A DNA stretch of 64,000 nucleotides from Oreohelix idahoensis (taxonomy: Eukaryota > Mollusca > Gastropoda > Stylommatophora > Oreohelicidae): contig JAMPIV010019857.1 in the NCBI GenBank assembly GCA_024509875.1, positions 682,001 to 746,000 of the forward strand, written 5' to 3'. The position numbers were made by a program, and so were the translations under genes. The first letter of the stretch is position 1. Every line of letters begins with the position of its first letter. The notes below the pieces were generated by a model. The model was not told where the DNA came from and did not search any database. It was given only the letters and a program-made list of their open reading frames with translations. Below are positions 56,895 to 64,000 of the stretch, in pieces.

Positions 56895-57840
56895 GTGTGA
56901 CTTTTATATAGCAAAATACTCCGATCGATTTCAGGCGGTGGCGTTTCAGGCGGAGGCACATGACTTTTATATAGCGATATATTTTAGCGGCGGGGCTTCC
57001 TCTGACGATCAGACGTATGACTTTTTATATAAGAAAATACTCATTGCGCAGGTGGAGCAGCAAGCGGGATGACTTTTTATATAAGAAAATACTCATTGCG
57101 CAGGTGGAGCAGCAAGCGGGATGACTTTTTATATAAGAAAATACTCATTGCGCAGGTGGAGCATCAGGCGGGGTGACTTTTTATATAAGGAAATGTGCAG
57201 GTGGAGCAGCAGGTGGGGTGACTTTTTATATAAGGAAATACTCATTGCGCAGGTGGAGCAGCAGGTGTTGGTGCATGACTTTTTATATAAGGAAATACTC
57301 AGCGGGCAGGTGGAGCATCAGGTGGGATGACTTTTTATATAAGAAAATACGCAGGTGGCGCAGCAGGTGGGGTGACTTTTTATATAAGAAAATACGCAGG
57401 TGGCGCAGCAGGTGGGGTGACTTTTTATATAAGAAAATACTCAATGTGCAGGTGGAGCATCAGGCGGGGTGACTTTTTATATAAGGAAATACTCATTGCG
57501 TAGGTGGAGCAGCAGGTGGGGTGACTTTTTATATAAGGAAATACTCAGTGGGCAGGTGGAGCATCAGGCGGGATGACTTTTATATAAGGAAATACTCAGT
57601 GTGCAGGTGGAGCATCAGGCGGGATGACTTTTTATATAAGGAAATACGCAGGTGGCACAGCAGGGGGTGACTTTTTATATAAGAAAATACTCAGGTGGAG
57701 CATCAGGCGGGGTGACTTGTTATATAAGGAAATACTCAGTGTGCAGGTGGAGCATCAGGTGGGATGCCTTTTTATATAAGGAAATACGCAGTGTGGAGGT
57801 GGAGCAGCAGGAGAAGTGGATGACTTTTTTTATATAGTAA
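56895..57840. repeat. TATA-word satellite: 43-59-bp units with TGACTTTTTATATAAG
   Basis: Head-to-tail units of the form TGACTTTTTATATAAGRAAA, TACTCANTGNGCAGGTGGAG, CAKCAGGYGGGR. Successive copies differ in length (43-59 bp, often 52) through loss of the TCATTGCG segment. The core TTTTTATATAAG is a consensus TATA box. Short plus-strand frames reading DFLYKK… are by-products of the period. About 17 TATATA cores occur in this block. Confidence 0.95.
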
Positions 57841-58400
57841 TATGTGTTTATTGAGATAACAGGAAGACGATAATAGGAAGAGGATAATAGGTAGACTTTG
57901 TGATTTTTAGATAACAAGAAGACGTTATTTATAGATATATATTAATTCTGCAGGAGTGATGCAGGGGTAAGATGGCGGGATGCCTTTTTATATAAGGAAA
58001 TACGCAGTGTGGAGGTGGAGCAGCAGGAGAAGTGGATGACTTTTTTTATATAGTAATATGTGTTTATTGAGATAACAGGAAGACGATAATAGGAAGAGGA
58101 TAATAGGTAGACTTTGTGATTTTTAGATAACAAGAAGACGTTATTTATAGATATATATTAATTCTGCAGGAGTGATGCAGGGGTAAGATGGCGGGATGCC
58201 TTTTTATATAAGGAAATACGCAGTGTGGAGGTGGAGCAGCAGGAGAAGTGGATGACTTTTTAATATAGTAATATGTGTTTATTGAGATAACAAGAAGACG
58301 ATAATAGGAAGAGGATAATAGGTAGACTTTGTGATTTTTAGATAACAAGAAGACGTTATTTATAGATATATATTAATTCTGCAGGAGTGATGCAGGGGTA
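57741..58400. repeat. about 215-bp higher-order repeat, 3 copies
   Basis: Larger unit combining a TATA-word monomer with AGATAACAGGAAGACGATAA, GAAGAGGATAATAGGTAGAC and ATTAATTCTGCAGGAGTGAT. Copies start near 57760, 57980 and 58195 and are nearly identical, so amplification is recent. Confidence 0.93.
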
Positions 58401-58680
58401 AGATGGCGGGGTGACTTTTTATATAAGGAGAAAAATGGCGGCGCGCTGCAGGCGCAAGATGGCGGGATGACTTTTTATATAGGGAAAATGTACAAGGGCA
58501 AGATGGTGGACTTGAGATAGCAAGCAGGTGGTATATGGCGCAAGATGGCGGGGTGATTTTTTATATAAGGAATTGAGGAGGAGGAGAGGAGGAGGTCCAT
58601 GACTTTTTATATAGAGATATGTTTAGATAACAAGAAGACGTTATTTATAGACATATAATAATTCTGTAGGAGTGATGCAG
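58401..58680. repeat. degenerate TATA-word units
   Basis: Further TGACTTTTTATATA(A/G)G cores at about 58412, 58467, 58553 and 58599 joined by CAAGATGGCGG words; irregular spacing. Confidence 0.8.
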
Positions 58681-58685
58681 GGGCA

Positions 58686-59215
58686 GGGATGATATTTTTG
58701 TGTGATGTGGTATGGTTTTGGAGGTGGAAGAGAGATATTTTAGATGTTGAGGTGAGATGTGGTGACGTTGTCAGGATGCATCTGTGTACACATTTTTGGG
58801 GGTGTAGCAGGCGAGTTGACCAGCATTGAGAGGTGGGAGTGAAGAGGCGTCGGTAACGAGGTACGGGTGTAATGTAGCAGGTGGGGTTAGGTTAGGGGGG
58901 ATATTTTTGTGTGATGTGGTATGGTTTTGGAGGTGGAAGAGAGATATTTTAGAGGTTGAGGGGAGATGTGGTGACGTTGTCAGGATGCCTCTGTGTACAT
59001 TTTTGGGGGTGTAGCAGGCGAGTGGACCATCATTGAGAGGTGGGAGTGAAGAGGCGTCGGTGACGAGGTACGGGTGTAATGTAGCAGGTGGGGTTAGGCT
59101 AGGGGGGATATTTTTGTGTGATGTGGTATGGTTTTGGAGGTGGAAGAGAGATATTTTAATCTGTAATGTAGCAGGTGGGGTTAGGTTAGGGCGGAGTAGT
59201 AGGGTGTGTGTTGTG
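58686..59215. repeat. 207-bp satellite, about 2.5 copies
   Basis: Unit carries GATATTTTTGTGTGATGTGG, TATGGTTTTGGAGGTGGAAG, GAGGCGTCGG and GGTGGGGTTAGGTTAGG. Strongly G/T-rich on the plus strand; GGTTAGGTTAGGG is telomere-like but isolated. Confidence 0.92.
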
Positions 59216-59964
59216 GAATTGTTTTGTTATGTGTGTTGGTGTGTGTGTGTTTATATGTCTACATCCGCGTGACTTTTATATAACGAAAATGTGTTGGAGG
59301 AACGTGGAGGAGGAGAGGTCTTGGAATATAGTAATATATAAGTTCATTAATGGCGGGCGTGTTGTGTGATGATTATTTTACAAACAGTTATACGTACATA
59401 TTACAGATAGGTAGCCGATATTACAACAGTTAGATGCTATTTAGTTATACATATATAGAAATATAAAAGAGAAAACACTAGCTACATTTTATATATATTT
59501 AGTGACAAAGTTAGTTGATCTATGGGTGACATATAACCGCACCTCTTTTCGTATACCCCTTGGAGCTCTCAGAACACAGGTGGTTCGGTTTACTTGGCGA
59601 GTCTGTCAATGCACGTTTTGTCTTGTTCGTTCAACGAGGGGGTCAAATGGGAAGATTTCCCTTTTAGTCTTCTAAGTTTGTCACTGCTGGGTTGACTTTT
59701 GTCAAACTTTTTTTGGCGCAACGTGTGGTGCAAATCTGCCTACCGCTCGCAGCATAACGAAAAAGAGACGTTGGATGGGCGGGTTTTGCAGAGGTGTTTT
59801 AACGTGACACCAGGTACGGAAATCACATCTTTGAACATATCTACCCCTAGGTCCGCGTAAAAACTAACGTGTTGTTCTAACGCTGTGTGTGGCTAGTGAT
59901 GAGAATATAAGACGCTGAGAGGTGAAGTTTGGTCGTAGACAACTACTCACTAGGAAATGCCCGT
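59216..59964. other. no gene recognised; one isolated TATA-word unit
   Basis: A single TGACTTTTATATAACG core at 59270 followed by unique sequence. No coding evidence. Confidence 0.45.
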
Positions 59965-60345
59965 GAGGTGGTAGAAATACGACCTCGACACGATAGAAAT
60001 ATGCCCTCGAGATGATATAAATATACCCTCGACACGACAGAAATATACCCTCAACACGACAGAAATATGTATGTGTAATGATAGAAAATATGACCTCGAT
60101 ACGACAGAAATATGCCCTCGACACGACAGAAATATGTATGTGTAATGATAGAAAATATGCCCTCGACACGACAGAAATATACCCTCGACACAACAGAAAT
60201 ATGTATGTGTAATGATATAAATATGTCCTCGACACGACAGAAATATGCCCTCGACACGACAGAAATATGTATGTGTAATGATAGAAAATATGACCTCGAG
60301 ACGACAGAAATATACCCCCGAGATGATAGAAATGTGACCACCGGT
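59965..60345. repeat. 22-bp satellite, about 14 copies
   Basis: Units of CCCTCGACACGACAGAAATATR, with some copies carrying TATGTGTAATGATAGAAA inserts. Long frames on both strands (e.g. 59864-60370 minus) come only from the repeat period. Confidence 0.92.
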
Positions 60346-60439
60346 TTTGGGGGAAAACTTTAGATATCACCCACCAAAGGATTTTCGCACGTGTAATAAA
60401 GGGGGGTCTCGATAAAATTTACTCTCTCGACCTTCACTC

Positions 60440-60700
60440 AGCTCTCCAAAGGTTTAAGTATTGCATCACTTCTTGGCATGTTCACCTAGTTAGTGGGAGC
60501 CGTCACCTACAAAGAGGTATGACCCCACATGCAAGGGGTGGTCCTGGAAACAGTCTCTAGCAGTGCAGTCTGGCTGATCGAGTGAGGTTCGCAATGGGAA
60601 GGCAAAAGCGGTCCCTAAACAATGTCGGGTTGTAGTCGGTTGTGTCGATCGAGAGGTGGAGATATCACAGCTTAGAAGGGAGTTTTGAAGCGAGTTGAGG
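60440..60700 (+). mobile_element. retroelement 3' region related to 13380-13690
   Basis: Shares GTGGTCCTGGAAACAGTCT, CAATGGGAAGGCAAA, GTGTCGA and AGATATCACAGCT with the minus strand of 13420-13580, in the same order. Family not identified. Confidence 0.55.
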
Positions 60701-62204
60701 TTTTTGTGTTTTCTTTTGTAGTGGTGTGGGTGAGGTCGGGGGGTTTTTTGTGTGATGTATTGTACCGGTAGTGTGTTTGGTTGTAGGTATCTTAATTGTG
60801 TGGTGTAGTTTGTGGGGCTGTCGAATCGTGGGGTGTGCTGGGGTATGGGTTTTTTGTGTGTCGGTATTTTAATTGTTGTATCTACAATATGTATAGATCA
60901 GAGTGAAGTTTTAGAAACCAGTACTAGTTCTACCATCGAACTTGCGTCCTGGTAGTGTGTGTGTTGTTTATTTTACATATAGACAGGTATACATATACAA
61001 GATGTTACAGCAGTTATACGCTAAATAGTCAAGCTAAAACACTAGTCTCAAACGCGTTGTAGGTCGCTTGACACCTGCCCAGCCTTATTTGCTCGCTAAC
61101 AGCAACTTGCTTAATGAAAAATTAATCGATTGTGTTATAGCGGCTTTAAGCTAGGTTGTGAAACGGTTTGAGACACGATTCGTGGTGACAGATGGTTACA
61201 TACTCAGAAACCTAAGCGATACTCAACGTGCTGTTGAACAAATATTCAGTGTTAGCTTTCTTGGTTTGATAGAGGCTTTAACTATAAATTATCTGTAATG
61301 TTTTAAATAGTTTTGTTAAGGCATTATTTGTACACTACGCAAAAGTGATCTCAACAGAACTTTGTTATCTATGTAGATGTGTCGTAGTCTTGTTACAAAC
61401 AGCAAGCTGGTTTTAGAAGTAACTTTATCATTTTTATTGGCAGGAGTTATGTTATTATCGTTTACATGTTTTGTAACAAATTTGATTGCTCCAAAACTTT
61501 CACACAATTAGGTTACTACTTGACTTGAGAAGAAGGTCTTTTTATAAACACTCTTGAGTGAATTCCCATTTTTTCCTATCCGCTATAGAATAAAGAGGAA
61601 AAATATATTTTTAAAAGTATTACCTGTTATAGAGGCAGATGCGTACGGTTCGGTATGATGGGGGCGGTTTTGGTTTTGTGTTGTGTTGTGTGTGTAGTGG
61701 GTCACGGGGTAGTTTTCTTTATTATTTATATTATATCATGAGTAATAAAATCTACTTACCCCAATGTTCAGTTAATGTTATGTAAATTACCCGTAAACAC
61801 TCGCAGTCTCCAACATTAAAAAAATATTGGGAAAGACCACGCTGAACAAAAACAAATAGACAATTTATTGAACACACCCGTAGAGATATACCTTGCAGGT
61901 AGACTAAAGTATGTCAGCAACTAAACACGTACTTAGCGTTACAAGCTGTAACTGATTCATGGTCGAGACCAGTTTCATACATTTTAAGAAAACCCAACAA
62001 ACACGTGTTTGTACCCTCACTAGAAAGAAGTCGGATCGATGACCCGCGCAAATCAGCGATCGTGAATTTCTGTTCACGTCACTCATACACACTTATTATA
62101 TTGTATGTTTCAAACAACAAATATGCTAAAAACGTGAGAATCACTGTTTCAAGAACGTAAGATTCGTGCTAAAAACGTGAGAACCAACCAACATGTATTG
62201 AGAA
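60701..62204. other. no gene recognised
   Basis: GT-rich up to about 60990, then AT-rich. Small frames only. Confidence 0.45.
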
Positions 62205-62350
62205 GCAAGAATTTAAGAACCTTTGGTGTAAAACATTGTGACAATAAAAAACAATGTGAGAAGTACTGTTCAAGAATTTGAGAACCTTTGGTGTAAAACA
62301 TTGTGACAATAAAAAACAATGTGAGAAGTACTGTTCAAGAACTTGAGAAC
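62205..62350. repeat. 65-bp tandem duplication, 2 copies
   Basis: Unit GAACCTTTGGTGTAAAACAT…GAGAAGTACTGTTCAAGAA repeated twice; each unit holds an internal ACATTGT…ACAATGT hairpin. Confidence 0.9.
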
Positions 62351-62434
62351 CACTGTGTTTAAAAAACATTTACAACAAATATAAGTGTCTGTTTGGTACA
62401 TTCTTTTTGAGTTGAACGACACACGCCTCGAAAG

Positions 62435-62436
62435 AT

Positions 62437-62475
<39 letters not shown>

Positions 62476-62600
62476 TAGAGAGAGAGAGAGAACGAACGAA
62501 CGAACGAGCTTTATTTTCAAAGGGTTGAGAATTGGTCACGCAGACCCATCTAACATTCTGCCCTTCCTTTCGCTCACCTTTCATGCAGTATCCTTTCAAT
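62435..62600 (-). repeat. (GA)n and (GAAC)n microsatellite at a retroelement tail
   Basis: About 60 bp of (AG)n followed by AACGAACGAACGAAC. In minus sense the sequence AAAATAAAGCTCGTTCGTTCGTTC looks like a polyadenylation signal and tail; the body matches 44783-44880. Confidence 0.75.
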
Positions 62601-62754
62601 AGCACATGTATTTTTAGCAATATTTAAGCATACAACATTATCGAGGTAAAATAATAACATACATTTGTAACATGTAGACATAATCAAATTTAAGGGGGGG
62701 GGAAAAAATTATTAATTAAAATACAGTAACAAAGATGAATACCTAAAAAGAGAA

Positions 62755-62860
62755 AGCAAGAAAAGAGAGAGAGAGAGGAGAGGGAGAGAGAGAGATAGAA
62801 AGAAAGGGAAAGAAAGAGAGAAAGATAGGAAGAGAGAAGAGAGAGAGCGAGAGAATAAAA
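62755..62860. repeat. (AG)n microsatellite
   Basis: Imperfect AG-rich tract. Confidence 0.9.
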
Positions 62861-63519
62861 CACAGTCTTATTTTTAGGGTGTTATGAAAGGAAAGAGGTG
62901 TTAACAGACCTGCCCGCGCAGGCTGTGACAGAAAAGATATTGATTTACAACCACGCGCGTTCGAAACAGGTGACAATTTTCCCTTTCAGTTAAAATAACG
63001 GAGATTTAAGTACTAACGTGTTTGGTAGTTTGCACCATAGCAAGGCGTTTTCTTTGTGTAGCTAATGGTATGTTCTAAATATTCTTTTTAATGTGATAAA
63101 AGTGTTTATTAATTTTTTGCGTTATCAGATTCTGTCTTTTTTATATTTGTTATGTTAACACAAATAAGGCTCACAAAAATACTTGTTTAACAGTAGGTGA
63201 GAAAATAAGGAAAATCTTTTTTCCTAGCACATAACCGGTTAGTCTTATCAACCACTCTTTAAAAATGTTATGTCAAGATAAAAAATAAAACAATTTAGTA
63301 TCTGAGTTAACATAAAACACACAGTTATTAAGCTGAGTTAACAGCTTAACGGATAGACTATTTTGAAACAGATTTTTTTAGCAACACGGGTTAGCGAAAA
63401 ATTCGAATGCACAGACATACCTTTTAAATAAAAAACAGATATTTAATACGACACACGCATAAACGAGCAACTAAAACTTTTATATTTTTAAAGATATACA
63501 ACCTAACACAGAGTACCGA

Positions 63520-63521
<2 letters not shown>
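62861..63521. other. no gene recognised
   Basis: AT-rich, no motif. Confidence 0.4.

Positions 63522-63582
<61 letters not shown>
63522..63582. repeat. (CA)n microsatellite, about 29 repeats
   Basis: Uninterrupted CA dinucleotides. Confidence 0.97.
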
Positions 63583-63583
<1 letters not shown>

Positions 63584-64000
63584 TTAGACCTTTGTGTAGG
63601 TTATGTCTTCACAGTGTCTGTTAAGAAAAAATATGCCTAGCGAACAACAACGGTCAGATATTTAAACAGAGAAATAACAGCTATATATTTAACATTCTAA
63701 CGTGTTTCTCACTTTTTTGTTAAGTTTTTATTTCAAAAATACTTTGTTTGATACTCTATTTTATTTTATTTTTGTAAAACTTTTGTTGAAAATGGTGGGT
63801 CGCAAAGAAAAAAGTTATCTCTAACGGCTTTCTTTCCTCGTCAATAAACCATCTGCCCACATTACAAATAAACGATAATTGGATTTATGCTGGAACATAA
63901 CGAAACAGACATCGAATTAGAAACATCTGTCACTAGGTAAATAACGGCTCTCGATTTTTTCGAAGGGCTCAAGTAGTAGTAGGGTATGCGCAAACTTAGG
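63583..64000. other. no gene recognised
   Basis: AT-rich end of window. Confidence 0.4.

Noticed and set aside
57121..57837. Plus-strand frames reading DFLYKKI…VEQQ
   Set aside because: Periodic by-product of the TATA-word satellite, broken at every length variant; no domain.
58860..59200. Telomere repeat
   Set aside because: GGTTAGGTTAGGG occurs only as two or three isolated words inside a 207-bp satellite, not as a TTAGGG array.
59864..60370. 168-codon minus-strand frame with repeated FLSCRGHI-type residues
   Set aside because: It mirrors the 22-bp satellite; overlapping frames on the other strand are equally long.
62270..62976. Frames with long Ser/Leu runs
   Set aside because: Translation of (AG)n microsatellites; low complexity.

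Overview
This is eukaryotic, almost certainly metazoan, DNA. Coding is sparse and split by introns, and most of the window is transposable elements (TEs) and tandem repeats. The mix of RTE-type LINEs, tRNA-headed SINEs, hAT elements and long-LTR Gypsy elements resembles gastropod or other molluscan genomes; that placement is inferred, since no marker gene fixes the species. There are no bacterial operons, CRISPR arrays or phage genes.

Only one host gene can be supported: the 5' part of an autophagy cysteine protease gene, ATG4 (C/D type), on the minus strand. Three exons fit with matching phase-1 junctions: exon 1 at 16161-17139, exon 2 at 14586-14669, exon 3 (with the catalytic Cys) at 3460-3645. 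The remaining exons must lie before position 1. Exon 1 gives the protein an unusually long, disordered N-terminal extension of about 300 residues. The upstream region has a YY1/TISU-like motif, a tiny uORF and an M-box. The 11-kb second intron is a nest of TEs: a decayed LINE (family A), a 2.6-kb hAT element inside it, and a second family-A copy inside it in the opposite orientation with a 9-bp target duplication.

17.4-22.4 kb holds a hAT-derived MITE with a perfect 8-bp target duplication, SINE heads and LINE ends. 22413-31473 is a complete Gypsy element (E1) with 2.1-kb LTRs, a 5-bp target duplication and the order gag-protease-integrase-RT-RNase H, i.e. the Gmr1-like arrangement. 32.1-33.3 kb is a LINE 3' end whose 86-bp terminal unit is repeated 11 times. 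33290-40910 is a complete LTR element (E3; 5-bp target duplication) inserted into that same LINE. E3 carries only one long ORF, a coiled-coil/basic protein, and its LTRs hold 10 and 8 copies of a 70-bp repeat.

41-47 kb contains more LINE, SINE, inverted-repeat and hAT remnants. 47172-56389 is a second Gmr1-like element (E2) with 2.6-kb LTRs. It keeps gag, protease and integrase but has no RT or RNase H, and it lacks a target duplication. 56.8-60.4 kb is a cluster of unrelated satellites, the first built on a unit containing TTTTTATATAAG, a TATA-box-like word, repeated roughly 25-30 times. The last 3.5 kb is AT-rich with microsatellites.

The most unusual parts are the RT-less E2 beside its RT-bearing relative E1, the coiled-coil-only element E3, the TATA-word satellite and the N-terminally extended ATG4.
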